Below are positions 42,261-50,143 of a DNA stretch of 58,802 bases, piece by piece (positions within the stretch are counted from its first letter, which is position 1; the number at the start of each line of letters is the position of its first letter). The notes under the pieces were generated by a model. It made no database searches. It was given only the letters and a program-made list of their open reading frames with translations, and had not been told where the DNA came from. Source of the stretch: an uncultured Pelagibacteraceae bacterium. Its GTDB lineage: Bacteria > Pseudomonadota > Alphaproteobacteria > Pelagibacterales > Pelagibacteraceae. The stretch covers positions 1-58,802 of the forward strand of contig CACFSU010000006.1 of assembly GCA_902569055.1 (NCBI GenBank). The letters run 5' to 3'. Both the position numbers and the translations under genes were made by a program.

Positions 42261-42734
42261 ATGATCGAACAAATTTATACTTACTTTACTATAGAAAAGC
42301 TTTACTTTTGGGTCAACTTAGGCGTTTTGCCTTTTTGGATATTAATAATTCTATTTCCTAAATCAAGGTTATGTAAATACTTAGCCACTTCTATATTTCC
42401 TATATTTTTACTTGGTTCAGCTTATTTGTATGTCCTTTATAAATCTTATCTTAATTCTTATGATTTTTTAAGTAACTTTAATTTATACCTTGGAATAGAT
42501 TATGTATCAGACCTATTTAAAGAAAATTCATATCTTTTATTATTTTGGATTCATTTTGTTTCAATAAATTTATTTACTGGGGGCTGGATTCTAAAAGACT
42601 CACAAAAATTTTCTGTCAATAGAATTCTTTTGATTTTTCCATTAATTATAACTTACTTAATTGGACCAATTGGATTATTTATATATTGGATAATTAGAAT
42701 TTTTTACGCCAAAAGTTTAAGTCTTTACGAATAA
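42261..42734 (+). CDS. ABA4-like (DUF4281) membrane protein
   Basis: A 157-residue polytopic protein with four helices, resembling the ABA4-like/DUF4281 family. The N-terminus has FWVNLGVLPFWILIILFP, the helix pair IFPIFLLGSAYLYVLYK and the loop LFKENSYLLLFWIHFVSINLFTGGWI. The family is named for a plant protein needed in neoxanthin formation; bacterial members are uncharacterised, some found with carotenoid or retinal genes. Here the downstream gene, four bases away, is a glycosyltransferase-like gene. No carotenoid gene is in the window, so a pigment role is only a hint. Confidence 0.7.
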   Translation: MIEQIYTYFTIEKLYFWVNLGVLPFWILIILFPKSRLCKYLATSIFPIFLLGSAYLYVLYKSYLNSYDFLSNFNLYLGIDYVSDLFKENSYLLLFWIHFVSINLFTGGWILKDSQKFSVNRILLIFPLIITYLIGPIGLFIYWIIRIFYAKSLSLYE

Positions 42735-42738
42735 AAAA

Positions 42739-43713
42739 ATGAAAAAAATTTTTATAAAAATAGCAAAATTTTTAGGTTATGAAATTATTGATCAAAATAA
42801 TTTTACATCTCCTACTTTAAAAAAAAATTTAAATGAAGAACTTTCTATTTTAAATAATAAATCAATAGTTCTGCCTTTAGGAGAAGTAAAGATAACTAGA
42901 AAAGTTAAATCTTTATTAATAATTTTTAGAACAAATACAAAAATTGAAATTTGGGATCAAAATAAAAAAAGATTATTTGAATATCCTAAAATTGAATATG
43001 TGATTAGATCATTAAATTCTTTAATTAAATCAATTAAAATTTTAGAAACAACAATTCCTAAAATCAATATACACACAATAATAGTAGATGATAATTCTAA
43101 TAATGAAAATTTAGATAAAATTAAAAAAATATCTAATACAATAAAGAATATAGATTTTGTTTCTTTAGATTATAAAAAATATAAATCTGTTATAAATGAA
43201 CAAAAATCTTTAGAAACGTTTTCTAATTTAGCAAGTTTATTACAAAGTTTTGAGCTTGGAAAAGAAAAAGGTGAAGATTTAGTTTTTTTTGTTGAAGATG
43301 ATTATATTCATTTTGAATCAATGCTCGAAGAAATGATTTTTTCATATGAAAGAATATCATCACAAACAAATCAAGATTTGTTTATTTGTCCTTCAGACTA
43401 TCCTTATTTATACATGGATAATAGTAGAACTAATATATTGCTAGGAAACAAAAGACACTGGAGAACAGTAGATAAAACTCTATGTACTTTTCTTACATCT
43501 AGAAGTTTGATTGATAAATACTGGGAAAATTTTAAAAATACCTGTTTAGATCGGCATGATCCTTTTGAAAAATACTTAAATCAAATTTATAAAAAAGAGA
43601 TTTGTATTTCTCCTTTAAAAAGTCTTTCTTTACATTTAACAAATATCAATTCAAGTTACGGTTTAGCACCTTTTATTGATTACAAAAAATTATGGGAAGA
43701 AAATAATCAATAA
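42739..43713 (+). CDS. GT-A-fold glycosyltransferase-like hypothetical protein
   Basis: A 324-residue cytosolic protein. The middle resembles GT-A nucleotide-sugar enzymes: INIHTIIVDDNSNNENL, then FFVEDDYIHFESMLEEM (EDDY as a DxD-like site), and the later FICPSDYPYLYMDN. The end has SLSLHLTNINSSYGLAPF, with a His where many GT-A enzymes place a metal ligand. The N-terminal 90 residues are not recognisable. It follows the ABA4-like gene by four bases, outside the main polysaccharide locus. A transcription terminator starts within its last bases (43,709). Confidence 0.65.
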   Translation: MKKIFIKIAKFLGYEIIDQNNFTSPTLKKNLNEELSILNNKSIVLPLGEVKITRKVKSLLIIFRTNTKIEIWDQNKKRLFEYPKIEYVIRSLNSLIKSIKILETTIPKINIHTIIVDDNSNNENLDKIKKISNTIKNIDFVSLDYKKYKSVINEQKSLETFSNLASLLQSFELGKEKGEDLVFFVEDDYIHFESMLEEMIFSYERISSQTNQDLFICPSDYPYLYMDNSRTNILLGNKRHWRTVDKTLCTFLTSRSLIDKYWENFKNTCLDRHDPFEKYLNQIYKKEICISPLKSLSLHLTNINSSYGLAPFIDYKKLWEENNQ

Positions 43714-43741
43714 AAGCCCTCTGAGGGAGAGGGCTTTTATT
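43709..43741. terminator. Perfect 14-bp hairpin, bidirectional terminator
   Basis: The arms AATAAAAGCCCTCT (43709-43722) and AGAGGGCTTTTATT (43728-43741) pair perfectly around a five-base loop GAGGG. The A-rich left and T-rich right ends give a U-run in both directions. It ends the GT-A-like gene on the plus strand and would stop transcripts coming from amt on the minus strand. Confidence 0.9.
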
Positions 43742-43766
43742 ATTTAACTAACTAAGATAGAATTTT

Positions 43767-43819
43767 AAGGGACCCTTCAATGAGTAACCGTAAGATACAC
43801 AGAGAGTGAAGAGTCCCTT
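43767..43819 (-). other. Stem-loop in the amt 3' untranslated region
   Basis: AAGGGAC (43767-43773) pairs with GTCCCTT (43813-43819), and after one C-A mismatch C-TTCA (43775-43779) pairs with TGAAG (43807-43811), giving a 7+5 bp stem with a 27-base loop. There is no U-run after it on either strand, so it does not look like a plain terminator. It begins 14 bases past the amt stop and could be a stabilising 3' hairpin or a small RNA. Confidence 0.5.
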
Positions 43820-43832
43820 TATTGTTAACAAT

Positions 43833-45134
43833 TTAGTCACGTATCGCATAAGCAATTACGCCTGTTTCAGTAACATCTGTTCCTTTGGTCTCAGCCTCTT
43901 TACTTAATCTAATACCAATGGTTGCTTTCATAGCGCTCCATACAATCATGGCAGCAACGAAGACAAATAAATTAATTGAAATAACTCCAATTAATTGACT
44001 ACCAAAAGCTGTATCTGGATTTGTTATAGGCACAGCCAATGTACCCCAAATACCTGCAAATAAATGCGCTGGAATAGCACCCACTACATCATCAATTTTC
44101 AATGATAATAACAGTCTAGTTCCAAACACTACTATGACTCCACCCACAGCACCAATTAATATTGCTGCGAAAGGTGAAGGCATTAATGGTTCAGCTGTAA
44201 TAGCTACCAAGCCTCCGATACATCCATTTAACATTTGTATCACATCAGTTTTACCAAAACCTAATCTAGTTACTGTGGCTGCTGCCATTACACCACCAGC
44301 TCCTGCTAAAAATGTATTAAGAAAGATTGTTGATACAGCTATTGCATCATCAGCAGTTCCCATAGCTAATTGAGATCCACCATTAAATCCAAACCAACCT
44401 AACCATAAAATAAATACTCCTACTGTTACTAATGGAATTGAAGAAGCTGCAAATGGTTTTACTGGAGTCGCTCCACCAGATTTAGTAAATCTACCAAGTC
44501 TAGGACCTAATATCATTGCACCTGCTAAAGCTGCTGCACCTCCAGTCGAATGAACTAAAGTTGACCCTGCAAAATCTGAAAAGCCAATAGAAGCTAACCA
44601 GCCTCCGCCCCATTGCCAACCCATTACGATTGGGTATAGAATTCCTGATAATATTGCTGCAAATAAGAAAAAAGGCCATAGTTTAATTCTTTCAGCCAAT
44701 GCTCCTGAAACAATTGATACAGTTGTTGCACAAAAGACCATTTGAAAATACCAATCTGAACCATCTGAATAACCAGTATCAACTGAACTTGAGTCTGACC
44801 ATGGAATAAACTTGCCTATAAACCCACCCTCCGGTATTCCATAAGCTAGATTATATCCAAAGAGCCAAAACATCATTCCAGCAATTGAAAATAAACCTAT
44901 ATTTTTTGCACAGATAACGGATACACTTTTTGATGTAACCATACCTGATTCTAACATTGCGAACCCAGCAGCCATAAACATTACTAGGAAACCACAAATT
45001 AAAAATAACAAAGTGTTAAATATAAAACTTATTTCAGCAGAAACAGTTGTTTCTGCCATTCCTGTACTACTCATGTTTAATAAGAAAATTAAACTCATAA
45101 GTGGCACACTTATTTTTTTAAATAATTTATTCAT
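43833..45134 (-). CDS. amt: Ammonium transporter (Amt family)
   Basis: A 433-residue ammonium channel. A cleavable signal segment (LFKKISVPLMSLIFLLNMSS) is followed by 11 helices. Family signatures are MLESGMVTSKSVSVICAKNI, WYFQMVFCATTVSIVSG (phenylalanine gate region), DFAGSTLVHSTGGAAAL with the first pore His, and PAHLFAGIWGTLAVP with the second. It moves ammonium/ammonia into the cell and is usually regulated by a PII protein; no glnK is adjacent. The 5' side has a hairpin covering the ribosome binding site and a palindrome that may be an operator (see separate entries). Its 3' side carries two hairpins. It appears complete. Confidence 0.95.
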   Translation of the reverse strand: MNKLFKKISVPLMSLIFLLNMSSTGMAETTVSAEISFIFNTLLFLICGFLVMFMAAGFAMLESGMVTSKSVSVICAKNIGLFSIAGMMFWLFGYNLAYGIPEGGFIGKFIPWSDSSSVDTGYSDGSDWYFQMVFCATTVSIVSGALAERIKLWPFFLFAAILSGILYPIVMGWQWGGGWLASIGFSDFAGSTLVHSTGGAAALAGAMILGPRLGRFTKSGGATPVKPFAASSIPLVTVGVFILWLGWFGFNGGSQLAMGTADDAIAVSTIFLNTFLAGAGGVMAAATVTRLGFGKTDVIQMLNGCIGGLVAITAEPLMPSPFAAILIGAVGGVIVVFGTRLLLSLKIDDVVGAIPAHLFAGIWGTLAVPITNPDTAFGSQLIGVISINLFVFVAAMIVWSAMKATIGIRLSKEAETKGTDVTETGVIAYAIRD

Positions 45135-45139
45135 AATAC

Positions 45140-45159
45140 CTCCCTAATTTAAGAGGGAG
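45140..45159 (-). promoter_or_regulatory. Hairpin that hides the amt ribosome binding site
   Basis: Read on the minus strand, CTCCCT (45154-45159) can pair with AGGGAG (45140-45145) around an eight-base loop. The second arm is the Shine-Dalgarno sequence AGGGAGG, five bases before the amt ATG. Pairing would block initiation, so opening or closing this hairpin could set amt translation. Confidence 0.55.
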
Positions 45160-45206
45160 TTATATTTTTATAATATTTAAAAACTAACGCTGATTAGGAA
45201 AATTTG

Positions 45207-45225
45207 ATATGCAGAATTTGCATAT
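45207..45225. promoter_or_regulatory. Inverted repeat upstream of amt, possible operator
   Basis: ATATGCA (45207-45213) and TGCATAT (45219-45225) form a perfect 7+7 inverted repeat with a 5-base GAATT spacer. It lies 73 bases before the amt start and between amt and the hup terminator, where the amt promoter should be. Dimeric regulators bind such sites. It is shorter and differently spaced than the classical NtrC site. Confidence 0.45.
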
Positions 45226-45230
45226 AGAAG

Positions 45231-45264
45231 CAGCCTTAATACTCATTTCATAATATTAAGGCTG
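45231..45264 (-). terminator. Terminator of hup
   Basis: CAGCCTTAATA (45231-45241) pairs perfectly with TATTAAGGCTG (45254-45264) around a 12-base loop. On the minus strand it lies 14 bases past the hup stop and is followed by CTTCTATATG, only weakly U-rich. The 11-bp stem and position make a terminator the best reading. Confidence 0.7.
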
Positions 45265-45277
45265 ATTAAAAATATAA

Positions 45278-45553
45278 TTACTTGTTAAAAACTTCTTTTA
45301 ATGCTTTTGCAGGTAAGAATTTAACCTTTTGAGATGCAGCAATTTGAATTTGCTCTCCAGTTCTTGGATTTCTTCCAACTCTGGCTTTTCTTTTAGCTAC
45401 TTTGTAAGTTCCAAATCCAGCTATTTTTACTGAGTCATCTCCTTTTAAAGCATCCAAAATGGTGTTGGTAATAGTATCAAAAGTTCTCTCAGCATCTGCT
45501 TTACTTAGATTCAAGGCTCCTGAAAGTTTAACTATTAATTGTTTTTTGTTCAT
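45278..45553 (-). CDS. hup: HU-type histone-like DNA-binding protein
   Basis: A 91-residue HU/IHF-family protein. The pattern MNKKQLIVKLSGALNLSKAD, the beta-arm AGFGTYKVAKRKARVGRNPR and TGEQIQIAASQKVKFLPAKA, then LKEVFNK, matches HU, including the GRNPRTGE tip with the DNA-kinking Pro. HU bends and compacts DNA as a dimer. A GGAG ribosome binding site lies nine bases before the ATG. It stands as a single-gene unit with its own terminator. The 156 bases upstream hold no other gene. Confidence 0.95.
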   Translation of the reverse strand: MNKKQLIVKLSGALNLSKADAERTFDTITNTILDALKGDDSVKIAGFGTYKVAKRKARVGRNPRTGEQIQIAASQKVKFLPAKALKEVFNK

Positions 45554-45709
45554 TTTAGCTCCGGTTTATTGGTTTTTTTCTATCTTTCAAAATAACCCCT
45601 ATAAATCAAGCTTTTTTTTAGTATCTAAAATTTTTATCAACACCACATATTGTATAACTTTAAATTAATGTTGATTTTGCTAGTTTTTTTAAGTTTTTAT
45701 ATAATAATT

Positions 45710-46825
45710 TTATCTTAATAAACCAATGTCTTTTAGGTCATTAAAAGTTGTGAAAAACATTAAAGATAACAATAAAAACATTCCGATTCGAAAAAAACCT
45801 TCTTGAGTTTTTTGAGATAAAGGACGACCTAAAAATTTTTCAAAAGCATAAAACATTAAATGTCCCCCATCCAACATTGGTATGGGAAATAAGTTGACTA
45901 ACCCAAGACTAATTGAAATATAAGCCATCATGCTAATAAATGCTAATAAGCCTATATCAGCCACTTGACCAGAAATTTTAGCAATTCTGATGGGCCCTCC
46001 TAATTGTGAAGTATCAGCCTTTCCAACTATCATGCTTCCAATGTATTTTAAGCTAGAAATACTAACAAAATATACTTCATTAACTGCATGCAATATTGCT
46101 TGAGCAGGACCCAATTTAACATGATTTATTTCATTGTTATAAGCTCCTAATTTAATACCTACCATTCTTTTATTTATTTTATTTCCAAGATTATCCTCGC
46201 TTAAAACAATATTTGGTTTAACTTTTAATAATATTTCATCATAAGATCTTTTAACTTTAAAATCTATAAACTCATTTGTGGACATCATTATATATTTTGA
46301 AACGTCTAAAATGCTTTTAACTTTATTTCCATCTATTTCTAAAATAATATCTTCATCTTTTAAACCACCAACCATTGCTGGACTGTCTTTTTGGACTTCA
46401 TTAATAACTGCTGGTGTAAAGTCTTTTCCAACAAAAGTATAAATTGAAAAAAAAATTACTAATGCAAGAATAAAATTAGCTAAAGGACCACCAAAAACTA
46501 TTAATGATCTCTGATATAAAGGTTTTAATGTAAACAATTTTTTTCTTTCTTCTTCACTATATTTTTGAAGAATATCATTGTGATCAGTTTGAGAATAAAC
46601 ATTTCTATCGCCAAAAAATTTTACATAACCACCAAGTGGTATCCAGCAAATTTTCCATCTAGTACCAGATTTATCATTCCATCCAAAAATTTCTTTACCA
46701 AAACCTATAGAAAAATCAGTAACCCCTACACCATACTTTTTTGCAAAATAATAGTGTCCATACTCATGAATAAACACAACTACAAGAATCACTATAATAA
46801 ATGGTATTATATAATTAAGCATCAT
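45710..46825 (-). CDS. rseP: RIP metalloprotease RseP (site-2 protease)
   Basis: A 371-residue inner-membrane zinc protease. The catalytic HEYGH lies at residues 20-24 in the first helix, and the third metal ligand is in NLFPIPMLDGGHL near residue 315. A PDZ domain occupies about residues 110-195 (VQKDSPAMVGGLKDEDIILE); usual RseP has two, so this is a one-PDZ form, as seen in many alphaproteobacteria. It cleaves membrane-bound anti-sigma factors and signal-peptide remnants. The usual dxr and bamA neighbours are absent. The start could be either of two adjacent Met codons. Confidence 0.92.
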   Translation of the reverse strand: MMLNYIIPFIIVILVVVFIHEYGHYYFAKKYGVGVTDFSIGFGKEIFGWNDKSGTRWKICWIPLGGYVKFFGDRNVYSQTDHNDILQKYSEEERKKLFTLKPLYQRSLIVFGGPLANFILALVIFFSIYTFVGKDFTPAVINEVQKDSPAMVGGLKDEDIILEIDGNKVKSILDVSKYIMMSTNEFIDFKVKRSYDEILLKVKPNIVLSEDNLGNKINKRMVGIKLGAYNNEINHVKLGPAQAILHAVNEVYFVSISSLKYIGSMIVGKADTSQLGGPIRIAKISGQVADIGLLAFISMMAYISISLGLVNLFPIPMLDGGHLMFYAFEKFLGRPLSQKTQEGFFRIGMFLLLSLMFFTTFNDLKDIGLLR

Positions 46826-46863
46826 CTTTATATTAATAATAAATTTAATTTACTCAATAGTCT

Positions 46864-47493
46864 TTAATTGTTTGATACATTTTGTATCAATGAGGCGGTA
46901 TTATTAGTAGGTATATTAACATCTTTTGAAACTTCATGAAAAATTAAATCTGGTTTTTTACATTCTTTTAAAAAACTAGACCCTAATAGTCCTAAATTTA
47001 AATATCGATTAACATCAGTTTGATTAAGAATAACAGGCTGACGATGATGAATTGGTTTAATATTTTCTTTTGCTTCTTCGGTAATTAAGCAAAATTGATC
47101 ATTTTCAAAAATAGCTGCAATAAAAATAGGTTTTTTATCTTGACGAATAAAATAATAAGGGATTTTTTTTTTATCTTCTCTCTTCCATTCATAAAAACCA
47201 TCTGCAATTGCCACACATCTGAAATCTTTAATAAGTTTTTTAAAAGAAATTTTTTCATTTATTGTTTCTAATCTTGCATTTATCAAAGGTTTAAAATCTT
47301 TCTCTTTTGCCCAACTAGGTAATAAACCCCATTTTAGATTTTCTAAAGTATTTCCATTTTTATATTTTTTGATAACTGGTAATTTTTGATTAGGATGAGC
47401 ATTATAATTTTCATTGTCTTCTACTTGTATTGCAGATTTTACTAATTTTTTAGTTTTTGTAACTGGATTTGTTACAACATATCTTCCACACAT
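46864..47493 (-). CDS. SRAP-family protein (YedK/HMCES-like)
   Basis: A 209-residue SOS-response-associated peptidase-type protein. It starts MCGRYVVT, with Cys2 expected to become the N-terminal catalytic residue after Met removal and to crosslink abasic sites in single-stranded DNA. NARLETINEKISF, CVAIADGFYEWKR (active-site Glu) and IHHRQPVILN (active-site His) complete the family set. It protects replication forks by covalently binding abasic DNA. It stands alone, 38 bases downstream of cutA, with a clean start defined by the Cys2 rule. Confidence 0.92.
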   Translation of the reverse strand: MCGRYVVTNPVTKTKKLVKSAIQVEDNENYNAHPNQKLPVIKKYKNGNTLENLKWGLLPSWAKEKDFKPLINARLETINEKISFKKLIKDFRCVAIADGFYEWKREDKKKIPYYFIRQDKKPIFIAAIFENDQFCLITEEAKENIKPIHHRQPVILNQTDVNRYLNLGLLGSSFLKECKKPDLIFHEVSKDVNIPTNNTASLIQNVSNN

Positions 47494-47531
47494 AAGTTAA
47501 TAGTAATTACTAAAAAATATATTTTAAACAG

Positions 47532-47844
47532 TTATTTTGTTTGATCTATTATCCATTTTTCAAAGTCTTTATGAGATTTTTGTATTGGAAAAGCAGATAT
47601 TGCAGGACATTCATAAGAATGTTTTTTCTTAATAAAGATAATAGCTTTTTGTACTTTTGATTTTGAAGTTTTTATAATCATAGAACATTCTTTATCTATG
47701 TGCTTTTTTTTTCCATACATAAGTTGAATAAATAGTTGGAATTATATTAGTACAAGCAGCTAATTTTAGTTTAACTAGTTTAGAACTTATTTTTTTTGCT
47801 TCTTTTAAAGATTTAAAAGTTAAGTAAATAAAATAAATTTTCAT
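47532..47844 (-). pseudogene. cutA: CutA-like divalent cation tolerance protein, frameshifted
   Basis: The N-terminal frame from ATG 47844 reads MKIYFIYLTFKSLKEAKKIS and on through LAACTNIIPTIYSTYVW, then meets an A9 run (47704-47712 as T on the plus strand) and stops soon after. The C-terminal frame starts just past it, HIDKECSMIIKTSKSKVQKA, with HSYECPAISAFPI, and ends at 47532. If the run had eight A's the frames would join into a 103-residue CutA of normal length, with the ACTNIIP and W-K and HSYECP elements of the family. Either a sequencing error, a real mutation, or polymerase slippage that restores some full-length protein could explain it. Confidence 0.8.
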
Positions 47845-47909
47845 TTATTTTTAATTATATCTAGCCAATTTCAAACTTCAAATTAAATGATAAAGGTAAT
47901 ATTGAAGGA

Positions 47910-48839
47910 TTATTTTAATTTCAACTTATCCCAAAAATATTCTGCAAGGTTTATTCCAGTCAATTTTTTGAATTGAGTTAATCCCGTGGGAGAAGTTACA
48001 TTAATATCTCCAATTAATTTTCCAGAAATTAAATCAATTCCTGCAAAATAAATATTATTTTTTTTCAATATTTTAGCTACATGGTTAGAAACTTTTTTTT
48101 CGAATTTATTTAAATTTGTTTTAAATGCTTTTCCGCCTTGTGATATATTTGATAAAATTGAATTTTTAGATGGGACTCTTCTAATAGCACCAACAACTTT
48201 GCCATTTATAATAAAAATCCTTTTATCTCCATATTTTACTAAAGGTAGAAATTTTTGAACCATTACAAAACCTGTTTTTCTTAAATAATTCATTAATTCC
48301 CCCTGATTTATTTTTTTATTAATAAAATAAATATTTTTTCCCGCATATCCATTAACAGGTTTAAGTAATATTTTCTTATGTTTTTGATAAAAATTTATTA
48401 TCTCCTTTAAATTTTTTGTAAAAATAGTTGGTGGCATCAATTGCATAAATTTAATCGAAAACAACTTTTCAGATATGTTTCTTACTGATTCTGGATTATT
48501 AATAATTTCTGTTCTGTTTTTAATTATATCCAGTAAAAGTGTAGAATTTATATAATCTATATTGAAAGGTGGATCTTGCCGAATTAAAATTACTTTGGAA
48601 CTTGATAAATCAAACTTTTTTTTTCTAATTATTTTAAAATATTTTTTATTATTGCTAAATAATTTCAGTTCTTTCACATCTGCAAATAATTTTGAATTAA
48701 TAAAGCTTAAGTCTTTTGATTCAAACCAATATATCTTGTGTTTTCTTTTTTGAGCCTCCAATGCTAATAATAAAGTTGTATCTGTTTTTGGATTTATTTT
48801 TTCAATAGGGTCAGCTTGTATCGCAACAATTTTATTCAT
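47910..48839 (-). CDS. gshB: Glutathione synthetase GshB
   Basis: A 309-residue ATP-grasp enzyme that joins gamma-glutamylcysteine and glycine. It starts KIVAIQADPIEKINPKTDTT, has LIRQDPPFNIDYINSTLLLD, IINNPESVRNISEKLF, the ATP-grasp loop KPVNGYAGKNIYFI, and the C-terminal IDLISGKLIGDINVTSPTG, all typical of GshB. It is a few bases downstream of gshA on the same strand (48,843), forming a two-gene glutathione operon. Length is near the usual 315. A one-gene fusion form is excluded here. Confidence 0.95.
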   Translation of the reverse strand: MNKIVAIQADPIEKINPKTDTTLLLALEAQKRKHKIYWFESKDLSFINSKLFADVKELKLFSNNKKYFKIIRKKKFDLSSSKVILIRQDPPFNIDYINSTLLLDIIKNRTEIINNPESVRNISEKLFSIKFMQLMPPTIFTKNLKEIINFYQKHKKILLKPVNGYAGKNIYFINKKINQGELMNYLRKTGFVMVQKFLPLVKYGDKRIFIINGKVVGAIRRVPSKNSILSNISQGGKAFKTNLNKFEKKVSNHVAKILKKNNIYFAGIDLISGKLIGDINVTSPTGLTQFKKLTGINLAEYFWDKLKLK

Positions 48840-48842
48840 TTA

Positions 48843-50096
48843 TTAATTTTCTAAAGATTTATCTGCCTTAGTTTTTTTGTCATCTAATATCTGTTTAATA
48901 TTATTCAAAAAAATTGATTCATCTCTTTTTGTTTTATTTAACTCTTTTCTTTTTTCTAAACCATTTTTTGAGATGTTATAAAAAATCCTAAGCCAATCTA
49001 GGATTTTTTTATTATCTATAATTGTATTTAATCCTTTTTTTGGCGCCTCAATGTAAGCATTTAGGACATCTTCTTTTTTCCATTTATTAATTATACTAAT
49101 TGTACTTTCTAAATTACCATATATTAGTCCAATTAAAAAAGCTGGTCCAGCACAATGACAATCCCACTCGCATGCATCCAAGGATCTAATCTCAATATAT
49201 TTTTTTAATCTATTTTCTGTAAATATAGTGCTAAGATGTAATTCTAAATCATCTAAATTTGGTAAATTTTTTGTATTTTCAATTTTACCTTCCATAAAAT
49301 CTTTAAATTTTTTTCCATTAGCTGATGTATATAAATTATTTTTTTTTAAAAACAAAAGTGGAAAGTTGATTGCAAAATCAGCATATTTTTCGAAATCCAT
49401 ATCCTCTAAAAAAATTTCTGGTAAACCTCCTCTTGCAGTCTCTTGCCAAACTTTAGATCTTAGTGATAAGTATCCGCTTGGCTTATTTTCTGAAATTGCA
49501 GAGTTAGCAAAAACCCCAATAGTGATTGGAATTAAGAAAGAAATAGCTTTAAATTTTTTTTTAAAATCTTCTTCTGATGAGTAATCGATATTTATTTGTG
49601 TTCCTGATGTTTGATACATCATATTTAAACTATGTTTTCCATTTTTTGGCATTTCTTGGGTCATTATCTCATATCTTTGTTTTGGATTATTGGGTACATC
49701 ACTTAACTGTGAGTAAGGATCATGTCCTACAGCAATAGTTTTTAATTTTAACTCTTTGCAAATTTCATTAAGTTTTGACTGAAAATCGTATGACTCTGAA
49801 CAAACTCCATGAATATTTTTATATTTATCACCTGATAATTCGATTTGATTTCCGGGTTCAAGAGTAATTGACTTTCCACCAAGCTTTAAGCCAATTAAAT
49901 TTTCATTTTCGAATATTTTTTCCCATTTATATTTTTCTGAATATAAATTTAATACTTTTTTTATGTCTGAATAATTAACTCTTTGCTGGTCTTTTTCTCT
50001 AAATAGAAATTTTTCATTCTCTACTCCTATTTTCAAATCTGCTTTACATCCAGAGAAAAAATAATCAATTATCTGATTTTTTGATGTAATTTCCAT
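48843..50096 (-). CDS. gshA: Glutamate-cysteine ligase GshA (plant/alphaproteobacterial type)
   Basis: A 417-residue GCS2-type ligase forming gamma-glutamylcysteine from glutamate, cysteine and ATP. Signatures are KIGVENEKFLF near the N-terminus, QIELSGDKYKNIH, MMYQTSGTQINIDYSSEEDF in the active site, and SLRSKVWQETARGGLPEIFL and YIEIRSLDACEWDCHCAG near the C-terminus. The latter is a motif of the type with redox-sensitive Cys residues in plants; three Cys lie close together here. It stands directly upstream of gshB with three bases between, so the two are coupled. The gene order gshA-gshB is complete. Confidence 0.93.
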   Translation of the reverse strand: MEITSKNQIIDYFFSGCKADLKIGVENEKFLFREKDQQRVNYSDIKKVLNLYSEKYKWEKIFENENLIGLKLGGKSITLEPGNQIELSGDKYKNIHGVCSESYDFQSKLNEICKELKLKTIAVGHDPYSQLSDVPNNPKQRYEIMTQEMPKNGKHSLNMMYQTSGTQINIDYSSEEDFKKKFKAISFLIPITIGVFANSAISENKPSGYLSLRSKVWQETARGGLPEIFLEDMDFEKYADFAINFPLLFLKKNNLYTSANGKKFKDFMEGKIENTKNLPNLDDLELHLSTIFTENRLKKYIEIRSLDACEWDCHCAGPAFLIGLIYGNLESTISIINKWKKEDVLNAYIEAPKKGLNTIIDNKKILDWLRIFYNISKNGLEKRKELNKTKRDESIFLNNIKQILDDKKTKADKSLEN

Positions 50097-50143
50097 TAAA
50101 ATTTTGTATTAAATTTTTTAATAATTTGGCCCCTTGGTCTTTG

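Noticed and set aside
45554-45709. Promoter search upstream of hup
   Set aside because: Several TTGATA and TATA-like words occur, but none pairs with correct 16-18 base spacing.
49228-49584. 118-codon plus-strand frame inside gshA
   Set aside because: Antisense to a well-supported gene, no motif.
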